DNA of 64,000 nucleotides from Bacillus haynesii (lineage in GTDB: Bacteria > Bacillota > Bacilli > Bacillales > Bacillaceae): the NCBI RefSeq assembly GCF_001969855.1, contig NZ_MRBL01000020.1:1-64000 (forward strand), written 5' to 3'. The position numbers and the translations under genes are program-made. Position 1 is the first letter of the stretch. Every line of letters starts with the position of its first letter. The notes under the pieces were generated by a model. It had not been told where the DNA came from and did not search any database. It was given only the letters and a program-made list of their open reading frames with translations. Of this stretch, positions 54,848 through 62,845 are shown one piece after another.

Positions 54848-55561
54848 TTATTGATTGGCTTCCGCTTCAAGCCGCGGGAACAAAATATTGTTTTCCAGGT
54901 GAATGTGCTGAAAAAGATCCGTTTCCAATTCATCAAGCTTTAAGTAAGTCAGTGTATATGTTGTGCATGCCCCTTCAGGAAGGGTATAGTCATTGGCCAC
55001 TCTTCTCAGTTCCTTCAGGATGCTGCCTGCGGCTTCATGCTCTTGTTCAAGGACGTCGATCGTCTGAACCGCTTCCGCTAAGCGGTCCATTGATCGCGTC
55101 TCTTCATAAGCCATCACTTTCGGGAAAATATGTTCCTCTTCCTGGAAGAGATGATGTTCGAGTTCTGTTTTCAGCTGATGGAACAATTGATGGACCTGGG
55201 CGAGCTCCGGATGATGGATGCCGTGAACCCGGTATACTTTTGTAACAAAGCCTGACAGTTCAGGAAGCACCTCATACAGGTAAGCATGGTGCGTATGAAT
55301 CACATGGTCGATCAGCTGTGAATACGGGGCTTCACTCCAGTTCGTCTCTTTTGCGTTTAATGCTTTTGTCTCTTGATATAATGTATTGATTCTAGCTAAG
55401 ATCTCTTCTTCATTTAAATCCTGTTCTTTTATCGCTTCACCGATCGGACGGTTGCCCCCGCAGCAAAAGTCGATGCGATATTCTTTCAGCAGCCGGCTGG
55501 CTCTTGGAAAATGGGTAACAATATCACCCGTTTTTGTGTTTTGATCAAAAACTGTTTCCAT
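54848..55561 (-). CDS. ric: Iron-sulfur cluster repair di-iron protein (RIC/ScdA/YtfE)
   Basis: Repairs Fe-S clusters damaged by NO or peroxide. 237 aa: N-terminal ScdA_N domain with YRIDFCCGGNRPI (double Cys), then a hemerythrin-like four-helix domain with di-iron ligands (IDHVIHTHHAYL, HHLFQEEEHIFP, LEQEHEAAG, FQHIHLENNILFPRLE). AGGAGGTTTTAC precedes ATG. Convergent with norB, with a Fnr-type site upstream. Confidence 0.93.
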   Translation of the reverse strand: METVFDQNTKTGDIVTHFPRASRLLKEYRIDFCCGGNRPIGEAIKEQDLNEEEILARINTLYQETKALNAKETNWSEAPYSQLIDHVIHTHHAYLYEVLPELSGFVTKVYRVHGIHHPELAQVHQLFHQLKTELEHHLFQEEEHIFPKVMAYEETRSMDRLAEAVQTIDVLEQEHEAAGSILKELRRVANDYTLPEGACTTYTLTYLKLDELETDLFQHIHLENNILFPRLEAEANQ

Positions 55562-55600
55562 TTGTAAAACCTCCTGAAGTGTTTTTTATGCTATGGGTTA

Positions 55601-55643
55601 AATGTAACGGGTTCACCGAAGGAAAATCGTGATCTACATCACA
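55601..55643 (-). promoter_or_regulatory. ric promoter with Fnr-type box
   Basis: TGTGATGTAGATCACG (55643-55628), one mismatch from consensus; -10-like TACATT (55606-55601) at class II spacing. Confidence 0.65.
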
Positions 55644-55726
55644 TTCTGAAAAAATGACGGAAAAAGCAATAAGTCAGAAGAAATTGGGAAATAGCTATAG
55701 ATAACTTTTCATGTTGGAGGCCCGCA

Positions 55727-56098
55727 ATGGAGCATATATCCTGGCTTACATTTACGATGCTGATTCTCGCCAGTTACCGGTTAACTCATTTAATTGTTTT
55801 TGATAAGATCACGGAGTTTATCCGGAAACCGTTTATGAAGAAAAAGCAGACGGTTGATGAACAAGGGCATGTAGAAACGAAAAAAGTGCCGAAATCAAAC
55901 TTCGGCTATTTGCTGAATTGCTATTGGTGTGCAGGGATATGGTGCGCTTTGATCATTGCTGTCGGGTATCTGATTGTCCCAAAAGCGATATTCCCGTTGA
56001 TTTTGATTTTGTCGGTCGCCGGGGGACAGGCGATTCTTGAAACGTTTGTCGGTGTCGCAACAAAACTTGTCGGCTTTTTCTCCGATTTAAAGAAGTAA
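55727..56098 (+). CDS. DUF1360 membrane protein (YngL/YjcA-like)
   Basis: 123 aa with three hydrophobic segments (about 5-22, 65-85, 86-112). DUF1360 marks: LTFTMLILASYRLTHLIVFDKI and NCYWCAGIWCALIIAV (CxxC-type Cys). Related proteins in B. subtilis include sporulation-associated YjcA. TTGGAGG precedes ATG. Single gene. Confidence 0.8.
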   Translation: MEHISWLTFTMLILASYRLTHLIVFDKITEFIRKPFMKKKQTVDEQGHVETKKVPKSNFGYLLNCYWCAGIWCALIIAVGYLIVPKAIFPLILILSVAGGQAILETFVGVATKLVGFFSDLKK

Positions 56099-56128
56099 AC
56101 CATTCCAAGCGGATGGTTTTATTTTTTT
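56098..56128 (+). terminator. Terminator of the DUF1360 gene
   Basis: Stem AACCAT/ATGGTT with an inner CC/GG and one bulge, followed by a T run (56120-56128). Confidence 0.65.
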
Positions 56129-56466
56129 GTCAATAAAGTGACACAAACAGCAGAGGAGAACGTGTCGGTTTTATGAACTTTGTACGGTGATTTTTTCCCG
56201 GCGGCCGCTTTTTAAGATGAGAGGAGGCGTTATTTTGAAGCGAATCTGGTTTTTAAAATTTCGAATTGAAAGAATAAGAATGTGCAAAGTCCCCGTTCAT
56301 ACTTTTTAAGCATTTAAACATTAGCGCTCAGACCTTCCATTTTATAAGAAAAGAGGAAATAGATAGATTTTTAAAGCGATAAAAAACGAGAAATATGGTT
56401 GATAGACAATCGATGAATAGTTTTTTTACAATCAGTTCGTGCTACAGGCCAAGAAAGGAGTGAAAA
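56129..56466. other. Long leader/intergenic region upstream of bglC
   Basis: About 340 bases. Contains a 24-codon ORF (56235-56309) starting with TTG after GAGGAGGCG, encoding a basic peptide, possibly a leader peptide. No clear promoter, cre or other operator recognised. Confidence 0.4.
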
Positions 56467-56517
56467 ATGTCTGTCAGAAAAGTATTTTTGGAAAATAACA
56501 TCATTGGAGGAAAAAGA

Positions 56518-58071
56518 ATGTCATATATGAAACGTTCCATTTCTGTCTTCATCGCTTGTTTCATGGTAGCGGCACTCGGCATCAGCGGTATCATAACACC
56601 TAAAGCGTCTGCCGCTTCTAAAACACCCGTTGCTGTAAACGGGCAGCTCACCTTGAAAGGTACGCAGCTCGTCAATCAAAACGGAAAAGCGGTTCAACTG
56701 AAAGGAATCAGCTCTCACGGTCTGCAGTGGTATGGCGATTATGTCAACAAAGACTCGTTAAAATGGCTGAGAGACGACTGGGGCATCAATGTTTTCCGCG
56801 CAGCCATGTATACAGCTGAAGGCGGCTATATTGACAATCCGTCGGTTAAAAACAAAGTGAAGGAAGCCGTCGAAGCGGCAAAAGAACTCGGAATCTATGT
56901 GATCATTGACTGGCACATACTGAGCGATGGCAACCCAAACCAAAACAAAGCGAAAGCTAAAGAGTTTTTCAAAGAAATGTCGAGCCTTTACGGCAAGACA
57001 CCAAACGTCATTTTTGAAATTGCCAACGAGCCGAATGGCGATGTCAACTGGAACCGCGACATTAAGCCTTACGCCGAAGAAATCCTGTCCGTGATCCGCA
57101 AAAATTCTCCGAAAAATATTGTGATTGTCGGGACAGGCACTTGGAGCCAGGATGTCAACGATGCGGCGGACAATCAGCTAAAAGACAGCAATGTCATGTA
57201 CGCGCTCCATTTTTATGCGGGTACGCACGGTCAGTCTTTGCGGGATAAAGCCGATTATGCACTCAGCAAAGGAGCGCCGATTTTCGTCACAGAATGGGGA
57301 ACGAGCGATGCTTCCGGAAACGGCGGGGTCTACCTTGACCAATCCAGGGAGTGGCTAAAATATTTAGACAGCAAAAAAATCAGCTGGGTAAACTGGAATT
57401 TGTCTGATAAACAAGAGTCATCAGCAGCTTTAAACCCCGGCGCTTCTAAAAAGGGAGGATGGTCGCAATCCGACTTGTCCCCATCAGGTAAATTCGTCAG
57501 GGAAAATATCCGCAGCGGATCAAACGGTTCGTCAGGAGACTCTGGATCGAATTCGAAAGGGTCAGATCAAAAAGACCAAAAAAAGGATCAGGATAAACCA
57601 GGTCAAGACAGCGGCGCTGCAGCTAACACGATAGCAGTACAATACAGAGCGGGGGACAACAATGTAAACGGCAACCAAATCCGCCCTCAGCTCAACATTA
57701 AAAACAACAGCAAAAAAACCGTCTCTTTAAATCGAATCACTGTCCGCTACTGGTATAAAACGAATCACAAAGGACAAAATTTTGACTGCGACTATGCCCA
57801 AATCGGCTGCAGCAAAATCACACACAAATTCGTCCAATTAAAAAAAGCGGTAAACGGAGCAGACACGTATCTTGAAGTAGGGTTTAAAAATGGTACATTG
57901 GCGCCGGGTGCAAGTACAGGTGAAATCCAGATCCGTCTTCACAATGACGACTGGAGCAATTATGCCCAAAGCGGCGACTATTCATTTTTGAATTTAAACA
58001 CGTTTAAAAATACGAAAAAAATCACGTTGTATGAGAACGGAAAGCTGATTTGGGGTACTGAACCTAAATAA
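56518..58071 (+). CDS. bglC: Secreted endo-beta-1,4-glucanase (GH5 + CBM3)
   Basis: Cellulase hydrolysing internal beta-1,4 links of cellulose and related glucans outside the cell. 517 aa: signal peptide (about 1-32, ending ASA), GH5 TIM barrel (about 36-335) with acid/base Glu171 (IANEPNGD) and nucleophile Glu259 (VTEWGTSD), a Ser/Gly/Asp/Lys-rich linker (about 345-375) and a C-terminal CBM3 (about 380-517). Very close to B. subtilis EglS/BglC. GGAGG 7 nt before ATG 56518. An in-frame ATG at 56467 also has a strong Shine-Dalgarno. Confidence 0.96.
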   Translation: MSYMKRSISVFIACFMVAALGISGIITPKASAASKTPVAVNGQLTLKGTQLVNQNGKAVQLKGISSHGLQWYGDYVNKDSLKWLRDDWGINVFRAAMYTAEGGYIDNPSVKNKVKEAVEAAKELGIYVIIDWHILSDGNPNQNKAKAKEFFKEMSSLYGKTPNVIFEIANEPNGDVNWNRDIKPYAEEILSVIRKNSPKNIVIVGTGTWSQDVNDAADNQLKDSNVMYALHFYAGTHGQSLRDKADYALSKGAPIFVTEWGTSDASGNGGVYLDQSREWLKYLDSKKISWVNWNLSDKQESSAALNPGASKKGGWSQSDLSPSGKFVRENIRSGSNGSSGDSGSNSKGSDQKDQKKDQDKPGQDSGAAANTIAVQYRAGDNNVNGNQIRPQLNIKNNSKKTVSLNRITVRYWYKTNHKGQNFDCDYAQIGCSKITHKFVQLKKAVNGADTYLEVGFKNGTLAPGASTGEIQIRLHNDDWSNYAQSGDYSFLNLNTFKNTKKITLYENGKLIWGTEPK

Positions 58072-58081
58072 CAGCACTTTG

Positions 58082-58109
58082 ACGGACACCGGATTTGGTG
58101 TCCGTTTTC
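58082..58109 (+). terminator. Terminator of bglC
   Basis: 9-bp perfect stem (58082-58090 with 58097-58105) with a short T run. Confidence 0.8.
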
Positions 58110-58169
58110 GTATATATTATAATGGAAGGAATGAGGAATATTTTTGTAAACATGAAAGGAGATGGATGT

Positions 58170-58427
58170 ATGAATGAAACATTGCAGCAATACATGATGC
58201 TTGTCAAGGAACACTATGACACGATCAATGGACCGGATTACACAGGCAAAGAGGAAGACATTGAAAAGAGAAAGGAACAAATCGAGCTTTACGCCAAAAC
58301 GCTTCAGCAAGGCTTTTCAACAGATGATGACTATGATGAATTCGCAGATGCCGTGATTAAATGCGCATACGGAGATCTGACGATAGAAGAATTAGAAACG
58401 GTTTATCAGGAATTAACGTCTCCATAA
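58170..58427 (+). CDS. ynfE: Conserved small protein YnfE
   Basis: 85 aa, acidic, helical, soluble. Position directly after bglC and length match B. subtilis YnfE. GAAAGGAGATGGATGT precedes ATG 58170; the longer frame from 58095 crosses the terminator. Function unknown. Confidence 0.8.
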   Translation: MNETLQQYMMLVKEHYDTINGPDYTGKEEDIEKRKEQIELYAKTLQQGFSTDDDYDEFADAVIKCAYGDLTIEELETVYQELTSP

Positions 58428-58453
58428 TTAATAAAATAAGGGGGAGGAGAAGC

Positions 58454-58960
58454 ATGAAAGACATGATCATGAAGACAGACCGGCTTATTTTGCGAAAAAT
58501 GAGGCGCGATGACGCCGAAAACCTGCTCGAAATCTTTTCTGATCCGATAGCCATGGAATATTATCCATCGACAAAGAATGAAAAACAGACATTGCAATGG
58601 ATCGACAGGACGCTTGAAAACTATGAAAAACACGGAACCGGTCTGTGGATTGCCGAACATAAACAAACGGGCGAATTTTTAGGCCAATGCGGCATCGTGC
58701 CACAGGAAGTCGAAGGATCGAACGAAATGGAAATCGGCTATTTGTTTAAACGGAGCGTCTGGAAAAACGGCTATGCAACCGAAGCAGCATCAGCATGCAA
58801 ACAATATGGATTTGAGTCATTTCATCTGAAAAAAATCGTATCTTTACCTGATGCGAAAAATCTGCCGTCCAGAAAAGTAGCCGAACGAATCGGGATGACT
58901 TTAGAAAAAACAATACATAAATGGGGAAAAGAAATTGCCGTATATTCAGTGTATCGCTAA
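58454..58960 (+). CDS. GNAT acetyltransferase (RimJ/RimL-like)
   Basis: 168-aa GNAT domain: TDRLILRKMRRDDAENLLEIFSDP, WIAEHKQTGEFLGQCGI, acetyl-CoA loop EIGYLFKRSVWKNGYATEAASA (degenerate QxxGxG/A) and LPDAKNLPSRKVAERIGM. Similar to N-terminal or ribosomal-protein acetyltransferases; substrate unknown. GGGGGAGGAGAAGC precedes ATG 58454. Confidence 0.88.
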   Translation: MKDMIMKTDRLILRKMRRDDAENLLEIFSDPIAMEYYPSTKNEKQTLQWIDRTLENYEKHGTGLWIAEHKQTGEFLGQCGIVPQEVEGSNEMEIGYLFKRSVWKNGYATEAASACKQYGFESFHLKKIVSLPDAKNLPSRKVAERIGMTLEKTIHKWGKEIAVYSVYR

Positions 58961-58966
58961 ATTTTT

Positions 58967-59020
58967 ATTCTGTCTCACTAACTTGAGTATACTTTGATAT
59001 TGAGACAGAATTTCTTTTTA
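58967..59020 (+). terminator. Terminator of ynfE-GNAT region
   Basis: 11-bp perfect arms (58968-58978 with 59001-59011) and T run; 22-nt loop. Confidence 0.6.
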
Positions 59021-59251
<231 letters not shown>

Positions 59252-59809
59252 CTACAACAGTCCGCGCCAAAAAATATCAAATGAGATCTCTAAAGACCGT
59301 TCAAATGATTGTTTGTTTTCGTACACCAGTTGAATGTTAAGCCCGTCATAAAGCGTAATAAATCCTATCGCGCACTTCTCCGGCGGACAGTTCACATCCG
59401 AATCCTTGAAAACATTCGCTATCCGTTCTTTTAAAGTATGCAAATATAAAAGGTATTGGGCTGAAATAAAATCACTTACTTCAGCAGGCGCTTTAAAGGA
59501 CATGGCCTGCAAAAAAGCTACATTTGGCAATGCATGAAAACGGACTTGGTTTTCTTTTAAAAAGTCATATATTTGACTCTTTGCAGGCGTATGTTTTCGG
59601 GAATCGAAGTATTCATTGATAAATGAAATTTCCTCTCCAACAATCTCGGGGTATATTTCCATCAGCAATTCTTTTTTTGATGAAAAATGATAAGCGAGAG
59701 ATTGTTTTCTGATTCCCAATTCTTTTGCAATATGCGACATTTTGACTCCCTCATAGCCCAATTCATTAAATTGGCGAACCGCTGTACGCTTTATATTCTC
59801 TCTGGTCAA
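59252..59809 (-). CDS. TetR/AcrR-family repressor
   Basis: 185 aa. N-terminal helix-turn-helix (about 1-47; ENIKRTAVRQFNELGYEGVKMSHIAKELGIRKQSLAYHF) and a helical ligand domain. TTG start with GGAGGACG 8 nt upstream. Lies 22 bp downstream of the MFS gene in the same operon, so it would repress its own operon through the palindrome at 61062-61079. Confidence 0.9.
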   Translation of the reverse strand: MTRENIKRTAVRQFNELGYEGVKMSHIAKELGIRKQSLAYHFSSKKELLMEIYPEIVGEEISFINEYFDSRKHTPAKSQIYDFLKENQVRFHALPNVAFLQAMSFKAPAEVSDFISAQYLLYLHTLKERIANVFKDSDVNCPPEKCAIGFITLYDGLNIQLVYENKQSFERSLEISFDIFWRGLL

Positions 59810-59831
59810 TATAGCGTCCTCCCCTCCATTT

Positions 59832-61010
59832 TCAGGCTGTTTTTCTCTTCAAGAAGATATATAAAATATATAATAAAACAAACAGCAGGTACATGAAAAT
59901 AGCGGCAATATAGATCTCACGATAGGAATAAACCGTTGCAACCAAACCTAATAATAAGGAGCCTCCGCCAATTCCCATATCGAAAAAGTTAAAGAACGTT
60001 CCCATTGCATCCTCATGTTCATGCTCTTCCACAAGATTTATACACCATGTTTGGATGGCGGGAAAAATTGAGCCGAATCCAAAACCGTAGCATATAGCCG
60101 CTGTAAAAAACATTGCATTTGTTTGTGCGAAATATAATATTGACAGCCCTGCTATTGAAAATAGCGAGGCGGGAATCAGGATGGCGGCAGCTCCATATCG
60201 GTCAAATGTTCTGCCGGAAATAAGCCGTATAAAAAAACTGGCTCCTGCAATCAAAAAGAAAAACATCCCGACACTATGAAACCCCTTTTCAATTGCATAG
60301 AGCGAAAAGAAAGACATAATTCCAGATGCAGCAATACCAACGAATAAAATAAGTATTGACGGAAACAGTACACGTTTTTCCAATACTTTTAACTTTACAG
60401 TTCCCTTTTCGCCAGTGCCAGTTGTTTCCGGCTGTCTGCGCACGAAAACAGCCATAAGTACCGCCAGCAAAAGAACGGACATGCCGCCTAAAAAAAGTCT
60501 TTGAAAATCATAAAGCTCCAGAGCCGCGATACCGATCATCGGTCCAACGGAAACTGCAATTGTCTCACCTACTCCAAAATATCCAATTCCTTCCCCTCTT
60601 CGCTCTTTAGGGATAATTTCGGCTGCGATTGTCGCAAAATAGGTCGTCGCCAAACCAAACCCGGCCCCATGTATTAAGCGAATCAATAATAAAACGCTGA
60701 CATCAGACGCCAGGTAATAGGCTCCTGTTGAGAAAGCGCTGATCACAATTCCTAAAATGAGCAAATATTTTTTATTGAACCGTAAAGCCAATGCCCCTGC
60801 AAAAGGACGAACAGCAATTGCAGAGATCATAAAAATACCCGTGACATAGCCGACTTGTTTTGCCCCTCCTCCAATAGCCGTCACAAACAAAGGCAAAGTC
60901 GGCAATAACATTTCAAATACCATAAACAAGAAAGCATTTGCAAGCGTCACAAAAACAAATGACAATGACCATATTTTTGCAGTATTTATTTTTTCTACAT
61001 TCAATTCCAT
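59832..61010 (-). CDS. MFS multidrug/metabolite exporter
   Basis: 392-aa, 12-helix major facilitator of the YfcJ/arabinose-efflux-like drug:proton antiporter type. Motif A-like segment (GIFMISAIAVRPFAGALALRFNKKYLLI), GAGFGLATTYFATIAAEIIPKERRGEGIGYFG (motif C region). AGAGGT before ATG 61010; a frame from 61025 is rejected. First gene of the MFS-tetR operon. Substrate unknown. Confidence 0.88.
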   Translation of the reverse strand: MELNVEKINTAKIWSLSFVFVTLANAFLFMVFEMLLPTLPLFVTAIGGGAKQVGYVTGIFMISAIAVRPFAGALALRFNKKYLLILGIVISAFSTGAYYLASDVSVLLLIRLIHGAGFGLATTYFATIAAEIIPKERRGEGIGYFGVGETIAVSVGPMIGIAALELYDFQRLFLGGMSVLLLAVLMAVFVRRQPETTGTGEKGTVKLKVLEKRVLFPSILILFVGIAASGIMSFFSLYAIEKGFHSVGMFFFLIAGASFFIRLISGRTFDRYGAAAILIPASLFSIAGLSILYFAQTNAMFFTAAICYGFGFGSIFPAIQTWCINLVEEHEHEDAMGTFFNFFDMGIGGGSLLLGLVATVYSYREIYIAAIFMYLLFVLLYILYIFLKRKTA

Positions 61011-61061
61011 TTGGCTACCTCTCACTCACTGTTTTTATTTTTCTTCTCAAGCATTCACTTT

Positions 61062-61079
61062 AACTGACTACGGTCAGTT
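61062..61079 (-). promoter_or_regulatory. Likely TetR operator
   Basis: Perfect palindrome AACTGAC-TACG-GTCAGTT, a form common for TetR-family repressors of exporters, 52 bp upstream of the MFS start. A second AACTGACTG half lies at about 61145. Confidence 0.65.
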
Positions 61080-61199
61080 TGTAAATATAATTTTATAAAA
61101 TTTAAGCTATTAATAAGCAGAATTTAAAAAATAAAACTTGATTAAACTGACTGTTGACAGATAGAAGTTGGGTCGCAAAGGGTATCTTCCAATAAATAA

Positions 61200-61226
61200 A
61201 AAAGCTACTCTCAAAGAGTAGCTTTT
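61200..61226. terminator. Terminator of beta-helix gene
   Basis: 11-bp perfect stem (61200-61210 with 61216-61226), T run on the minus strand. Confidence 0.85.
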
Positions 61227-61288
61227 GTGGTGCGTGCAGGCATTAAACTTCCATATGCTTTATAAATTTAGCCTGTTTTCCTATGAAA

Positions 61289-62695
61289 TTATTTAATGAC
61301 CGGCCAAGCCGGTGAATCCGGATCTAATGTAAAGTCATAAGACTTCTCGTCGCGATACATCGGATCGGCATAAATCGACTCATGATCTTGATTTGTTGCG
61401 TTTTGATACGACGAAAACGAGTCATATTCATTCTTCTTCCAAATCCATAGACCGTCTTTGCCGGCTTCCTTGTGGTACACGTTATGATTCACTTTGTTTC
61501 CTTCATTTTTCGTAAAATCGTTTGCGATAAATATTCGCGAATCGCTTGCTGTTATGATGTTTTTTTCGATTGTATTGGTTTTTGTGTCATACTGGAGCAA
61601 AAGCTGTCCGCCATCCAGCCCCTTTGTATCATTGCGGTAAATAATATTGTGTGCAATGACAGAATGGCTGGTGCCTCCCCGCTTTTTGTCGTATCCTCCG
61701 ATAGAAATGCCCGTGTACGCATTCTTATATACCGTGTTGTCGGTTATTTGAATATCATCAGCATATTTCCCTTTATGTTCAGACGTTGCTTCAATTCCGA
61801 TATCGTTGCCGTAGACTGTGTTTTTCTTAATGTCAATACTTTGTCCTCCGTCAACATATATTCCGCCTGCTGAGTAGTCATCTCCATAGGCAGGATTTCC
61901 GTAAGTGGAGTTATTGTAAACTGTATTGTTTTCTACGGTCCCGTTGCGAACAAAATCGTTTTGAGCGGCCGTTCCTTCATAACCGATCAGATCAATTCCA
62001 ATGTTGTTATTGTCGCGAACGACACTGCCTCTGATCGTGAAACCGTCAATGTTTCCGTTCAGCACAACCGCTTCACTCGCTCCGAGTGTCAGCTTTTCAA
62101 CCGTATTGTCCTCGATCTTAATGTCTTTCATGCTGCCGGATCCATAGACGGCAATTCCGTGGGCATTGCCATCATCCGCTGTTGTTTTTATATCGCGGAC
62201 GTGATTATTCTTAATGGTGATATGGCTGCTGGAGCCTGACACATAAATTCCCATGGCGGTTGCTTCTTCCGATGAAACGGAAAGATCTTGAATTGTCAGG
62301 CCGCTGATTGTGATGTATTGTTGATTGTGAATATGAATGAGCGGTGTTTCATATTCCGCGTCCTTAACAGATTCTCCGCTGATGACGACTTTTTCATTTT
62401 CGTAGTTTTGAAACGTGATAGGTTTTTCAGCCGACCCGCTCTCTTTTACATCAATTGTTTCATGATACGTGCCTTCCCGAATCATGACAGTTGTGCCGGG
62501 GACAGCTTTTTTTGCTGCATGTCCCAGAGTTCGGAACGGTTTTTCTTTCGTTCCTTCATTTTGATCATTTCCATTTGGGGCAACATACAAGCTGTTAGCC
62601 GGTTCTGCTTCTTTTGCTCCGGTCTTATCGTCATTAAAAGCGATGATAACAGAAACTAAAATACACGCTGATAAAATAAAATACCATATTCTCAT
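61289..62695 (-). CDS. Secreted right-handed beta-helix protein (PL9/pectate-lyase-like)
   Basis: 468 aa. N-terminal signal/anchor (about 3-20), linker, then SLYVAPNGNDQNEGTKEKPFRTLGHAAKKAVPGTTVMIREGTYHE, the opening of DUF1565/PL9-type helices, followed by at least ten parallel beta-helix turns with Asn ladders (ITIKNNHV, IKIEDNTV, GTVENNTV, IDIKKNTV, IQITDNTV, ...). Probably an extracellular polysaccharide lyase or binding protein acting on pectin or host/plant polymers; I cannot place the Ca-binding catalytic residues. ATG 62695 is favoured over GTG 62704. Confidence 0.8.
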   Translation of the reverse strand: MRIWYFILSACILVSVIIAFNDDKTGAKEAEPANSLYVAPNGNDQNEGTKEKPFRTLGHAAKKAVPGTTVMIREGTYHETIDVKESGSAEKPITFQNYENEKVVISGESVKDAEYETPLIHIHNQQYITISGLTIQDLSVSSEEATAMGIYVSGSSSHITIKNNHVRDIKTTADDGNAHGIAVYGSGSMKDIKIEDNTVEKLTLGASEAVVLNGNIDGFTIRGSVVRDNNNIGIDLIGYEGTAAQNDFVRNGTVENNTVYNNSTYGNPAYGDDYSAGGIYVDGGQSIDIKKNTVYGNDIGIEATSEHKGKYADDIQITDNTVYKNAYTGISIGGYDKKRGGTSHSVIAHNIIYRNDTKGLDGGQLLLQYDTKTNTIEKNIITASDSRIFIANDFTKNEGNKVNHNVYHKEAGKDGLWIWKKNEYDSFSSYQNATNQDHESIYADPMYRDEKSYDFTLDPDSPAWPVIK

Positions 62696-62786
62696 ACTCA
62701 GCACTCTTTTCTATTGAAAATGGATAACTAACTCAATTATAGAATATCCATTTATGGAAAACCATCGCAAACACTCGAAAGCATTT

Positions 62787-62822
62787 AAAAAAGGCATCCC
62801 CTATGATTCCAGGGTTGCCTCT
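62787..62822 (-). terminator. Terminator of brnQ
   Basis: 10-bp stem with one mismatch (AGGCAACCCT/AGGGATGCCT on the minus strand) followed by T5-6. Confidence 0.75.
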
Positions 62823-62845
62823 ATGTTTATGAGTTAATTCAGCTT

